This document shows, piece by piece, positions 45,147-54,476 of a DNA stretch of 64,000 nucleotides. The notes under the pieces are model-generated. The model did no database searches. It saw only the letters and a program-made list of their open reading frames with translations, and was not told where the DNA came from. A program made the position numbers and the translations under genes. Each line of letters begins with the position of its first letter. The stretch's first letter is position 1. Source of the stretch: Pyropia haitanensis (lineage: Eukaryota; Rhodophyta; Bangiophyceae; Bangiales; Bangiaceae); NCBI GenBank assembly GCA_008729055.1, contig SDUX01000005.1, positions 124,001-188,000 of the forward strand. Reading direction: 5' to 3'.

Positions 45147-45689
45147 GCCGCTGCCGCCGCCGCCGCCGCCAGCGGCCACGGGTAGCGGCGCGGGGGCGTA
45201 GCGGCCACCGAGCGGCCCACCGCCGCCGTCGCCGCCGGCGCCTCCCCCATCCCCTATCGCCGCAAACAGCTGCTGCACGGCGGGGATGAGCGCCGACGGG
45301 CCGCCGCGCGTGCCGGCCGCGCCGCTCGCGGCAGGGGCGGTGACCCACGCGGCGGCCGGCGCGTGCCGCGTGGCAGGGGCGGACGTCAGTCCATCGTCCC
45401 ACCGCCGCCCGCCGCCGCCGTCGCCGCCGTCGCCGCCGCCGCCACCGCCGTCGTCACCACCCCCGCCACCGTCGCCGCCGCCGCCGCCGCCGCGGCGGCC
45501 GCCGCCGCCGCCACCGTCGCCGCCGCCACCGACGTCACTGCCGTCGGCCACGCCCGCACGCCACCACGCCCTGCCCGCCACCGCCGCGGCGGCGCGATCC
45601 GCGACCGCCTCCCGCGCGGCCGCGACGGCCGCCTCGAGCGCCGCCGCCCGCTCCACAGACAAGGCGCCGCCGTCGGCGGCTGGTGGCAC
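41799..45689 (-). CDS. Terminal uridylyltransferase / non-canonical poly(A) polymerase (interrupted)
   Basis: TUTases add U or A tails to RNA 3' ends. The N-terminal two thirds are low-complexity, with Gly tracts, a His-rich region (HGHGHGHGHGHGHP near 44560) and PGM-rich repeats. The nucleotidyltransferase motif is clear at about 42900-42840: MFGSSGSGLGLRGSDVDLCI (GS helix plus two catalytic Asp). The central domain follows near 42670-42490 (NTELLATYAALDGRV, KAWARGRVINQPYRGTLSSY), then the PAP-associated domain near 42250-42130 (SIGQLFLGFLHYYAFEWDYD, GRPLAKTSKAW). Frame changes: at 10 Cs (42433-42442), and between LHTR and VNSSPLV near 42700, where no homopolymer exists. The conserved strand that carries the third catalytic Asp is missing at that point and an in-frame TGA follows at 42680-42682. 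No convincing ATG was found upstream; the N-terminus is open. Real disruption versus assembly error is undecided. Confidence 0.78.
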
Positions 45690-45703
45690 CCCCCCGCCGC
45701 CGC

Positions 45704-46009
45704 CACCAACATCGATGGGCCAGGGGGTTGGGGGGGGGGGGTTGGGGGAGGGGGTGGGGGGGGGGGGGGGGGGGGGGGGGGGGTGGGGAGGGAGGCGACG
45801 GAAGCAGGGCGGGGAGGGGGGGGGGGGTTGGGGGGGCGGGGGGGGGGCGGCCGGTGAGGTGGTCGTTGGCTGCAGAGGTGTGTGCTCAACCAGAGCACAG
45901 GCGGCCGCCTAATAAAGGCAACCGCCGGCCTCAACCACTGCCTGCCGACGCGCGGCCAGCCCGCAGCCACGGGGGTCGGCGGGACCGCCCCTTGTTTGGT
46001 GCGGCGTTG
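45704..46009. other. G-rich region upstream of the TUTase gene
   Basis: Dominated by long G runs (e.g. 45758-45783) on the plus strand; an AATAAA lies at 45910. Presumed TUTase promoter side. No gene recognised. Confidence 0.35.
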
Positions 46010-46390
46010 CCGCGGGTGGCACCCAGCCCTTCCGGGTGCCACCCACGGCTGGGCGGGGGGGAAGGGGGGGGCCGGAGCGGGGGGGAGGGGGGGGGGGGGG
46101 GAGGGGGGGGGGGGGGCAGGGCGGTAGAGAGCGCGCTGCCGTGGGTGGCACCCAGCCCTTCCGGGTGCCACCCACGGCTGGGCGGGGGGGAAGGGGGGGG
46201 CCGGAGCGGGGGGAGGGGGGTGGGAGGGGGGGGGGGGGGGCAGGGCGGTAGAGAGCGCGCTGCCGTGGGTGGCACCCAGCCCTTCCGGGTGCCACCCACG
46301 GCTGGGCGGGGGGGAAGGGGGGGGCCGGAGCGGGGGGAGGTGGGGGGGAGGGGGGGGGGGGGGCAGGGCGGTACAGAGCGCGCTGGGGGG
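46010..46390. repeat. Tandem hairpin satellite, three ~125-bp units
   Basis: Three consecutive units (cores near 46014, 46142 and 46267) each contain the perfect inverted repeat GGGTGGCACCC-AGCCCTTCC-GGGTGCCACCC, then ACGGCTGGGCGGGGGGGAAG, GCCGGAGCGGGGG, a variable G run and GCAGGGCGGTA(G/C)AGAGCGCGCTG. The units are nearly identical outside the G runs, so amplification is recent. The hairpin arms are 11-13 bp. ORFs through it merely repeat. Confidence 0.88.
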
Positions 46391-46689
46391 GGGGGGGGCA
46401 CCCCAACGGCGGGCCACCGCCACCACCCCGACGGCGGGGGCGGCGGCCGCTACCACCCGCGCGCGGGCGGTGATGGCGCCAACCGTGGGCGCGCCGCCGC
46501 CGCCACCGCCGCTACCACCACCGCCGCCGCCGCCGCTGCCGCCACCGCCTTCATCGACGCCGCTGCCGCCGCCGTCGACGTCGCCGCCACGACGTGCGCA
46601 GTGCCTCGGCTCGACGAGGCCCCCACCGGCGGGCGCCCCCCCCCCCCCCAGTGGGTGCCCCCCCAGCCGTCGTCCCCCCTACCGCCACC

Positions 46690-46732
46690 TCACCCGCCGT
46701 CACCCCCCCCGGCGCTGTCGTGCGACCCCCCG

Positions 46733-46763
<31 letters not shown>

Positions 46764-46778
46764 ATCCCCTTCCCCCCG

Positions 46779-46830
<52 letters not shown>

Positions 46831-47064
46831 TGCGGCGGCCGTCACCACCTCTGCCACCGCGACGGCGGCGGCCTCGGCGGCGGCGAGCAGCCCCGCACGC
46901 GCCGGCGGCGGCGGCGGTGACGCCCGCAACGGCGGAGGCGGGGACTCCCACGGCGCCGCCGCGCCCGACGGGCCGGCGGGAAGGGAGAACCGGGCGGCGG
47001 CGCCCCGCGGCGGGCGCCGCCAGGACGGTGCGGAGGGCGCGCCCATGCGTGGGAAGCGCCCCAT
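46690..47064 (-). CDS. Hypothetical Ala/Pro-rich ORF
   Basis: ATG at 47064 reads MGRFPRMGAPSAPSWRRPPR, then AAARFSLPAGPSGAAAPWES, and becomes poly-Ala/Gly. Basic, Ser/Pro-rich and weakly like an organelle presequence. No family was recognised; could be the first exon of an unresolved gene or chance. Confidence 0.2.
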
Positions 47065-47733
47065 ACGCCCGTGGCGCGGGGGGGGGGGGGGGGGGGGGGG
47101 GGGGGTAGGGGAAGAGGGAAGGCGTGGAAAAACAAAAGAAAAGGGGGGGAGGTGGTCGTGGGCGGCCGGAGAGTAGGGCGGAAGGGAGGGGAAGAGGCGC
47201 AAGCGGGGGGGGGGGGGGGGGGGGGGCAGCAAGATACGAGGCAGCGAAAAGCGAAAGCGTCAGGGGGGGCGAGGGGGGTAGGGTAGGGTGCGGGGGGGGG
47301 GGGGGGGGGGGGGGGGGTTTGGGTGGTGAACACGTGAAACGTGACTTCGCAATCATGTAAAGGGCATGATTGGCCAGCGAACAATGCGGAAACTGTCTTG
47401 AAAGGCGGTTGAATTGTGATGTGCTGACTGTAATGGAGTAATGTGCATGAGTACTGACGACCGCCTGGTACTGGCCGTGGGAGGCCTTTGCTGCGAGTAG
47501 CCACGTGGACTGATTGGCCAGCGGGTTGCAGTAATCACGCTGTCTTGGGCAGAGTACTACTTTATGTGTATGTTCTATAAGTGTCCTGATACGCAGAGTT
47601 TATTTGCGTTAAGTATGACCACACATAGTGGCGGTGCCACTCCTCGCACCGCCGACCTAGGTGGGTGGACGGGAGATGAGCGTCGCCGACCACACAAGCG
47701 ATGCCCGCGGGCGCGGGGGCGGAGGGGGTTGGG

Positions 47734-47767
<34 letters not shown>

Positions 47768-47960
47768 GGTGGTGGGTGGACGGGGAACAAGCGTCTCCCG
47801 CCGCACAATTATCGAGTGGTGTGCGCGGGCGGGGGGACGTTGGTGGTGGACGGGGGACGAGCGACTCCCGCCACAAAAATTGCGAGCGACGCTCGCGGGC
47901 GCGGCGGCGGAGGGGTCGGGGGGGGGGGAGGGGGGGGGGGGGGGGGGGGGGGCGGGCCGG
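47065..47960. other. G-run-rich spacer
   Basis: Very long plus-strand G runs (47079-47105, 47204-47226, 47291-47317, 47729-47765, 47930-47952) separate short normal segments. 47350-47640 is lower GC without a recognised gene. Units with GAGCG(T/A)C(G/T)C and GGTG(G)GTGGACGGG words recur at about 47660, 47770 and 47850, suggesting a degenerate repeat. Confidence 0.45.
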
Positions 47961-48382
47961 ACCGCAAGGGATCAAACGCCCCCTAGTGGGATATGATGAT
48001 AACAGCGGGTGGTGTTATCCAGTTATCAAACCCCCCTCACGACCTCTGGGGGGGGTTGGATAACATGTTATCCAACCCCCCCCCAGAGGTCGTGAGGGGG
48101 GTTTGATAACAGGGGTGGTGTTATCCAGTTATCAAACCCCCCTCACGACCTCTGGGGGGGGTTGGATAACATGTTATCCGACCCCCTCCTAGAGGTCGTG
48201 AGGGGGGTTTGATAACAGGGGTGGTGTTATCCAGTTATCAAACCCCCCTCACGACCTCTGGGGGGGGTTGGATAACATGTTATCCGACCCCCTCCTTGAG
48301 GTCGTGAGGGGGGTTTGATAACTGGATAACACCCCCCGCTGTTATCAAATCCCACTGGGGGGCGTTTGATCCCATGTGACGC

Positions 48383-48384
<2 letters not shown>
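47961..48384. repeat. Palindromic repeat element, three-unit copy
   Basis: Outer inverted repeats: GGATCAAACGCCCCCTAGTG at 47969 and, mirrored, CACTGGGGGGCGTTTGATCC ending at 48372, each followed inwards by a GATAACAGCGGG-type stretch. Inside are three tandem ~105-bp units (starting near 48014, 48119 and 48227). Each unit is itself an inverted repeat: GTTATCAAACCCCCCTCACG...TCTGGGGGGGGTTGGATAAC, centre AACATGTT, then the mirror arm. Arms are about 40 bp with few mismatches. No ORF inside. Related to the single-unit copy at 28 kb. Confidence 0.9.
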
Positions 48385-48451
<67 letters not shown>

Positions 48452-48557
48452 ACCGCCCCCACTCCACGCAACCCCGCTCCCCCCCCCCCCCCAACCCCCA
48501 CTCCCCCCACCCCCCGCCGTTCCCCACCTCCCCCCACCCCCCCCCCCCACCCCACGC

Positions 48558-48588
<31 letters not shown>

Positions 48589-48770
48589 ACCCCCACTCCC
48601 CCCACCCCCCGCCGTTCCCCACCTCCCCCCACCCCCCCCCCCTCCACCCCCCCCCCCACCCCCCCGCACCCCACGCAACCCCCCCCCCGCCCCCACCCCC
48701 CGTCCCCCCACCCCCCGCCGTTCCCCACCCCCCCACCCCCCGCCTCCCACCTCCCCCCCTTCCCCCGACA
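48385..48770. repeat. 67-base poly-C run and C-rich minisatellite
   Basis: An unbroken run of 67 C (48385-48451) is followed by about three irregular ~115-bp units with CCACGCAACCCC, CCCCCACTCCCCCCACCCCC and CGCCGTTCCCCACCTCC islands. The same satellite follows the 28-kb palindrome. The exact C counts are unlikely to be reliable. Confidence 0.8.
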
Positions 48771-49216
48771 CGTTGAGGTTGGTGTGGTTCCCGTCCTGAT
48801 TTTCCGCGAAGGAAGAGGGGGTAGGGTGGGGGAGAGGGGTGTACCTGTATGGGATCCCCCTTTTATATGTTGTGTTCTTGTGTGTGGCCTGCGTTTTCCG
48901 GATGTTCACGTGGTGACACGACATTCTTCATCCTTGCATCAGTGGGCTCTTCCGCACCCAAGCGTTGCCTGGTCCCGTGGCCGTTGTCGACTGCCCAAGT
49001 CCAACGGTGGTTGCCCAGCGCTGGGACTTTTCTCTCAAGGCCACATTGCATTGGATACCCAACAGGCATACAAGCAGGTGTCTCAGGGTCACCGTCAGTG
49101 TTGGTCGGTGTCGAAGGTGTCGGAATATCCGAGACAACAAACAGACAGAGGAAACACGCTCGACCGCGCCATAGCGTGGGTGCTCCAGGAAGCCCACCAA
49201 CAGACGACGAAAGGTA
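48771..49216. other. Spacer with lower GC
   Basis: Ordinary-composition sequence between the C-rich satellite and the next ORF. A plus-strand ORF from ATG 48849 (MGSPFYMLCSCVWPAFSGCS) is open to 49673, but its later part is Gly/Ala low complexity opposite the minus-strand ORF, so it is not called. Confidence 0.35.
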
Positions 49217-49777
49217 CTACTTCTTGTTGGCGGCCGCGGCGGCTACCATCAAGCGCCGCACGCCGCCGGCGGTGGCGGCCCCGCACGCGCCAGCGGCGGC
49301 GGCCGGGACCACTGCCGCGGACGAGGGCGGCTCGACGAGCCCGCCGTCTTCGCGTGCCGCCGCAGCGGCCGCCGCCGCGTCGGACGGCACCCGCGACGCG
49401 GGCGCCGCCGGGGGGGGGGGCGCCACCAGTGGTGCTGGCGGGCGCCGCAGCGGCAGCAGCAGCGGCGGTGGCCGCGGCAGTGGCGGCGGCAGCGGCAGCA
49501 GCCGCGGCGGCGGCGGCAGCAGCCGCGGCAGCAGCAGCGGCGGCGGCGGCGGCGAGGGCGGCGGCAGCGGCGGCGGCGGCGGCGACGGCGGCGGCGGGCG
49601 CGGCGGCCGCAGCCGCCCGGGCCCGCCGTCGACGCCGCCGCAGGGGCCAAGCCTCTGGCACACCGTGGCGTAGCGCCCCCTCCCGCAGCCGTCGGTGAGG
49701 GCACAGACAACGGCGCTGCCGTCTCCCACCTCTGCAAACGGGACCGCGCCGTCCATGGGGGGGGCTCGCGCTCCCAT
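49217..49777 (-). CDS. Hypothetical protein with faint DENN-like segment
   Basis: ATG at 49777, 186 residues. The first ~55 residues have good residue variety: APPMDGAVPFAEVGDGSAVV, then CALTDGCGRGRYATVCQRLGP. The second piece resembles the strand pair of an upstream-DENN domain (an F-x-LTD-x2-G-x-R-x-YGFC-type pattern), but only faintly. A Pro/Leu-rich stretch and a short C-terminal segment ending ANKK follow. A frame just upstream reads MAMVAKFLRAQRGCRRFSDG and could be another exon. DENN proteins are Rab exchange factors, but that function is not claimed here. Confidence 0.35.
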   Translation of the reverse strand: MGARAPPMDGAVPFAEVGDGSAVVCALTDGCGRGRYATVCQRLGPCGGVDGGPGRLRPPRPPPPSPPPPPLPPPSPPPPPLLLPRLLPPPPRLLPLPPPLPRPPPLLLPLRRPPAPLVAPPPPAAPASRVPSDAAAAAAAAREDGGLVEPPSSAAVVPAAAAGACGAATAGGVRRLMVAAAAANKK

Positions 49778-50539
49778 CGCTGAAGCGTCTGCATCCGCGC
49801 TGCGCGCGCAGGAATTTGGCTACCATGGCCATCGTCGTACGGTAGTGAGGGTTTGTTTGTGTCTGAGGGAAGCCCAGCCGCCCACCTCCCCGCCCATCAC
49901 CGTCCCCGTCATGGGAGCCATGCTCCGTGGCGGCCGCCCGCGCTGCCGGCGGTGGCCACGGTGGCCATCTCGTCGCCTTGCGAGGGCGCGACAATGGCCG
50001 AGAGGGGGGGAGAGCGTTGCACCCGCAGCCGCCCGCGACAGGAACCACGGCGACCGGCGCGGCGGGTGTCGTAGCACCCTCGGCAGCCGGCCGGCCGACC
50101 GCAGTCCGGCTGCCGGCCCCACCCTGGCACTGTGCCGCCGCCGGCCGACGCGCTCACCCACGTGGGTGCGTGTGAGTGGCGCGCAGGCGGACCCGCTCGT
50201 CCCCGCCACGCCCTGCCGCGCCGCGGCTACGTCCGCGGCCGGTGGCGCGCTGGCCGACGCGGCGGTGGTGGCCGCGGCGGCCGGCGGCGGGGGCGGCGGC
50301 GGTGGCGGCCGGCCGCGCGGCGGCCAGCAGCGAGCGTGCCGGCGGCGGCAGCAGCGGTGGCTGTGGGGTGGTGCATGGTGCAGAAGGGAAAAGACGGCGA
50401 GCTACTGCCGCCGAGCCGCCGCTGCGAGCAGAGTCAGAGGCATGAGGTGTTCACGGGGAAGGAGCAGCTGTTGGAGCAGACGACACCGCAGCGAATGCCA
50501 CCCATCATGCCTCTGATGAAACGAGAGGCACGCAGTTGT
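49778..50539. other. GC-rich spacer
   Basis: No conserved ORF; ORFs on both strands are Arg/Ala/Gly-rich. No repeats recognised apart from GGC triplets at 50260-50360. Confidence 0.35.
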
Positions 50540-50697
50540 GCTGTTCTCTCAAATTTTGGGAGATCCGGACAAGAACAACAGTCGCGAACCAGAGCGCCGG
50601 ACCCAGTGACTCAGCCGGATACGATCGTCTAGCCAATGGGATGTTGTGCAGCACCGTTGTTGTTCTTGTCCTCATTGGCCAAAATTGAGAGAACAGC
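50540..50697. mobile_element. MITE-like element with ~40-bp terminal inverted repeats (copy 1)
   Basis: The left end GCTGTTCTCTCAAATTTTGG... GGACAAGAACAACA is mirrored by the right end TGTTGTTCTTGTCC...CCAAAATTGAGAGAACAGC, with one 1-base indel and several mismatches. Total about 158 bp, no ORF. The ends resemble those of the 54.5-kb element, placing both in one family. No clear target-site duplication was identified. The autonomous partner is not in the window. Confidence 0.75.
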
Positions 50698-50949
50698 GTT
50701 CGCACATATGAAAAATTCACCTCAAGAAAGTTCAGGGTGTTTTTGCGAACACGCCTTTCGTATGTATCCATGCTCAGCAGCCCGCCCGCCCATGTGCATG
50801 CGTTTGTGACCTGCAGCTTCGGCTGTCCACCACTGGCACTTGTCTGGACGCCTGGCCACACCCGTTTCTCGAGGACCGCCCCTCACCTGCCTACGCGTTC
50901 CCCCGCCGCCGTCAACCACTTGTGTCCTTTCCCGTGCCTGCCTCGTACG

Positions 50950-51921
50950 ATGGACGCCCCTGTCGCCCTCTCTTTTGGGGCCCTCCCCACCCACCTGCCC
51001 GCCCTCGCGACGCTCACGGCCGCCCACATGGTATCCCCCCCCGCGTGGCTGCCCTACCTCGCCTTGTCCCGTTCGGCGGGCCTCCGCCCCGCCTCGACTG
51101 GCGCGGTTATCGTTGGCGGCTGTGCGTTGCACGCCCTCTCGACGGTCGTCGCGGCGGCTGGCCTTGCCGCCGCGGGCGGCGTGGCGGGCGCCCTGCTCGG
51201 CGGGTCGGTGGCGCGGTTTGGGGCCGCCGCCGCGCTGGGCGCGGTGGGCGCGTGGCTGGTCTTTGGCGCGCTGGTGCGGGGGGAGGGCGGCCTGCCGGGC
51301 TGCTGTGAGGAGGCGGCCCCGGCGGGCCGCGTCAAGGTGCCGACGAGCCCGCCGCCGGCGGGGGAGGCCAAGGCCGCGACCTTGTCGGCGGGCGCGCCCG
51401 GCGCGGCCGGTAGCGGCCCCGCGGCGGGCGCGACGCCCGCCGGCCCCGCCCCCGCGGCGGGCGGCCGGGCGGGCCTGGCGCTGCTGGCCGTCGCGGCGCT
51501 GACGCCGTGCGTCGCGTCCCAGCCGCTGCTGGTGGGGCTCGTCGCGGGCTCCCCCGGCGTCGGCCGCGTGCCCGCCCTGGCCGCCGCGGCGGTGGTCATC
51601 TGGGCCGTCTCGACGGCGGTGGTTGGGGCGGCCGTGGCGCTAGGCGGGGGGCTCGCCCACCGCCTCGGCCGCGGCGGCGGCCGACTCCGCGTGGCGGAGC
51701 GCGCGCTCTTTGGGGTCGTCCTCCTAGTGCTGGCGGTGGTGACCGCGACGGGGGGGGGGCACGCGCATCATCATCACCACGGCAGCATGACGGGGATGGA
51801 CGGCGGGGGAGGCCACGCGTCGATGGATGCGCACCACCACCACCACCACCACCATGACATGGCTGGGATGGAGGGTGTAATGCCAGACCCCGACATGCAC
51901 ACGCACCGTCATCAACTGTGA
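50950..51921 (+). CDS. Multi-pass membrane protein with His/Met-rich tail, possible NicO/UreH-like metal transporter
   Basis: ATG at 50950, 323 residues. There are two blocks of hydrophobic segments: about residues 20-110 (AVIVGGCALHALSTVVAAAG, ARFGAAAALGAVGAWLVFGA) and about 180-275 (LALLAVAALTPCVASQPLLV, VVIWAVSTAVVGAAVALGGG, ALFGVVLLVLAVVTA). A Cys pair (GCCEE) and a Pro/Ala-rich loop separate them. The layout, with His in the first block and a G-x-PC-like motif opening the second, recalls NicO/UreH-type nickel/cobalt permeases. The tail is exceptional: HAHHHHHG, MTGMDGGGG, eight consecutive His, DMAGMEG and HTHRHQL, a mix of His and Met that would bind Ni, Co, Zn or Cu. The family link is tentative; a membrane metal-handling role is likely. 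The gene reads in one frame despite a G run near 51751. Confidence 0.65.
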   Translation: MDAPVALSFGALPTHLPALATLTAAHMVSPPAWLPYLALSRSAGLRPASTGAVIVGGCALHALSTVVAAAGLAAAGGVAGALLGGSVARFGAAAALGAVGAWLVFGALVRGEGGLPGCCEEAAPAGRVKVPTSPPPAGEAKAATLSAGAPGAAGSGPAAGATPAGPAPAAGGRAGLALLAVAALTPCVASQPLLVGLVAGSPGVGRVPALAAAAVVIWAVSTAVVGAAVALGGGLAHRLGRGGGRLRVAERALFGVVLLVLAVVTATGGGHAHHHHHGSMTGMDGGGGHASMDAHHHHHHHHDMAGMEGVMPDPDMHTHRHQL

Positions 51922-52539
51922 AGGACGTGATGAAGGCAGGACTTGGAAACCCCCCCCCTGGCGGCACACGCGCTTCCGCAGTCCGCATGCGCTCGCGCCC
52001 TTGTACAAAGTGAATCTGCCTCAGTAGCTGATTTTCCGCGTTGTGTGCACGGGAACCCACCCATCCTGTCTCACAGGGGTGCAGCGACGCCGCCCGCAAC
52101 AGGATACGGCATACGAAGAATACGAAAGCCAAACGCATGGAACGAAGGGAAATCACACAGCTCAACAGCACCAACAAAAAAATACACATTCCGACAATCC
52201 ATCGCAGCAGCGTCCCCACCAACCCCATCTTCCGTGACCTTTCGACACAGCATGGTGTGCGCAGCACGGTCTGGCGAAGTGATAGCATGCCGACAGCACC
52301 GCGACACCTCATGGGTTTATCTCAGCGTGGGAGAAAGCACCTGGTCGAGCGCGGCGCACGTCCGCCCAGCAGGCAACAGTGGCAGTGGGCAAACAGCAGC
52401 AACGAGAGGGCCAGCGCTGCAGCGTCCAGCGCTCCCCCCCACCCTCCCGAGAGAGGGAGCGCAGGTAGGCAGAGTGGAAGCAGTTCTGCCGCGACAGCAC
52501 AGCGGACAATAGGAGAACATGCACGACGACCACCGCCGC
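51922..52539. other. Intergenic region between convergent genes
   Basis: Holds the 3' flanks of the His/Met-tailed protein gene and of CKS1. Moderate GC; no conserved ORF. Confidence 0.4.
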
Positions 52540-53171
52540 TCAATAGTTGCCATTCTTGTCGCGACGGAACAGCAGGATGTGCGGCTCCGGGCGGTGGATG
52601 GCGTAGTGCTCCCAGCCGCGGCTCTGCTGGACGCCCAAGCCGCGCCACTCAGCTTCGCTGAGAAGGCGCCCCTTGGGCATCGCCTTGGAGATGTCCGACG
52701 GCAGGATCACGTGCCTGCAGACGCGCCGCCGAATGGGGAGAGCAGCGAACGAAGTACCCAATCGCCAGGCCCAGACGGGTGCGTTGGTTAAGACAAGCAT
52801 ATGGCCACAAGAAGTGAGACACGAGACGACCGCCACGTTAGCACTGAGCTCGTCGATGCACACGGCCCAAACGCGGTGTCTGAAAACACACAGCAGAGAC
52901 ATGCTGACGGGACCATCAAGCAGCCGAGAGAAAAATCCACGGAGGCCATGCAAGAACAGATGCTTGTCTCACGTGTGGTTGACGCAGGTGAACTAGGAGC
53001 AGCACGGCAAGCAACTGCAATGCGCACAAAAAATAAAACAGATGAGAGGGCGGGGAGGGCAAAGAATCCACCTCACAAGAAAGCTAGCGTGCCCACATAC
53101 TCCCATCCATACCTGTACTCAAACGTGTCATCATAGTACTTCTCCGAGTAGATGATTTGTGTCGCCGGCAT
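52540..53171 (-). CDS. CKS1: Cyclin-dependent kinase regulatory subunit CKS1 (two exons)
   Basis: CKS proteins bind CDKs and phosphorylated substrates and promote multisite phosphorylation in the cell cycle. Exon 1 is 53171-53113, exon 2 is 52714-52540; the 398-bp phase-2 intron begins GTATGG and ends CTGCAG. The joined protein is 77 residues, as in animals and yeast core. Residue numbering matches human CKS1 exactly: anion-pocket residues Lys11, Arg20, Ser51, Trp54 and Arg71 are all present, as are the EYRH-VILP junction, the [18 protein letters not shown] helix-strand block and the [11 protein letters not shown] hinge and strand. Complete and apparently functional. One of the two clearest spliced genes in the window. 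Confidence 0.96.
52715..53112 (-). other. Intron of CKS1
   Basis: GTATGG donor, CTGCAG acceptor, 398 bp, phase 2. Lower in GC than the neighbouring genes. Splicing restores the invariant Tyr-Arg-His segment of CKS proteins. Confidence 0.9.
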
Positions 53172-54476
53172 GGTGGCCAAGCGGGGGGGGGGCAACGATG
53201 ACAAGGGCAACCGCAGCCAACGGAAGCGTGCTAGACGGAGGGGGGGGCGTGCAGGCAAGCAGCGCCGGTCCAGTGGGAAATCGGGGGCAGCGGGGGGGAA
53301 GAGGAGGAGCAGAGGCGACGGTCGGCGTGGGACACGGGCGGGTGTGGTTGCGGTGGGTGCGCCGGCCCGACAAGAACACACCCACACGCGACACGTCACC
53401 ACGCACAAGGCTCGAACGCTGTGAACCCGCCTCGCGCGGCCGCCAGACACATGCGCGGGGACACCAGCAATTGACGCCGCCAAACGGGGCACGGGGGCGG
53501 CGGTGGCCGCAGCTGCGGCCACTGCAGTGCCCCGCCGAGGGTGCCCAAAACCGACGTCAGGCGGTGCAGCGAGGACGGCCGCGGCGTCCAGCCCCGCCCC
53601 CCCTACGATCCGGTGGCAGGCAGTGGCAGGGCGAGACTTGCTCGACGCCAGGCGGGGGGAATTGTTTCCCTGCGCTGGTTTGGATTTTGAAAGCGGGTAC
53701 GACCCGATTTCAAACGTGCGGCGTGGCGCCACCTCCCCACTCGGCCCAAGACCCCACCGAGCTGTGCATGCGTGGCCAATGGAGATGGCCGTTGGTCCGA
53801 ACGAGAACAAGAACGAAAACAAAAAATTCCCTGGCCCTTAGGACAGGATACTCCTGTAGTCAGACTTTTCTTTACGTCCTGGCTATTGCACGTTGCGGGA
53901 GTACTTATCAGAGGCCTTGTGTCTAACATTTCTGGCCCGTGAGATACCATGCACAAACGAGTGCCGATGTCATCCCACCAATAGAGTTCGAGCAGGGGAC
54001 GATCCGTGGTGTAACTGATGGATGAGAGCGAGAGCTCTCGACCGTTTTCAGCCGCAGCCTGTATGTAGCGGCGCACAGCGCACGGGCAGCCGCGAGCACG
54101 ACCCATCCATTGAAGAGAAAGCTTGAGAAGCCCAACAGAACAGCAAACTCATGTAAGTACACAATGACTAATGTCATGAACATCTGAAAATGTAACAAGA
54201 ATAAGACAGCTCGTCGGGGGCTAATGAAGTTTCATTTACAAATGTCCTATTCGAACGTGTAACCGCGGCGGCTGCTCAAAATGGGGGAGGGGTGTCGCGC
54301 AAGGGGAGGCCCCTGACGAAGGCTCGTCGTCAACCTCTGCCGTACCACAACAAAAACGACCCAAGCCAAGAGACACGTCTCATGAAATAGTAGTCACCAG
54401 TGATCCAATTATCTGAAAAGGCCAGGGCATTTCGCGAACGCGCTTTCAGTTGGGGGCTTTCGCTCTCCTCATCGGC
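53172..54476. other. CKS1 upstream region and lower-GC spacer
   Basis: GC-rich near CKS1, then clearly lower GC from 53.8 to 54.5 kb. Short ORFs on both strands, none recognised. The lower-GC part leads into the MITE-like element and may be repeat-derived. Confidence 0.35.

Noticed and set aside
46690..47108. Plus-strand Pro-rich ORFs through 46.3-47.1 kb as a wall protein
   Set aside because: Pro tracts come from C homopolymers and the frames pass through the hairpin satellite; no ordinary-composition segment was found on that strand.
50950..51921. Bacterial contamination suggested by a UreH/NicO-like protein
   Set aside because: The neighbouring CKS1 gene has a spliceosomal intron and composition is continuous, so the contig is eukaryotic here.
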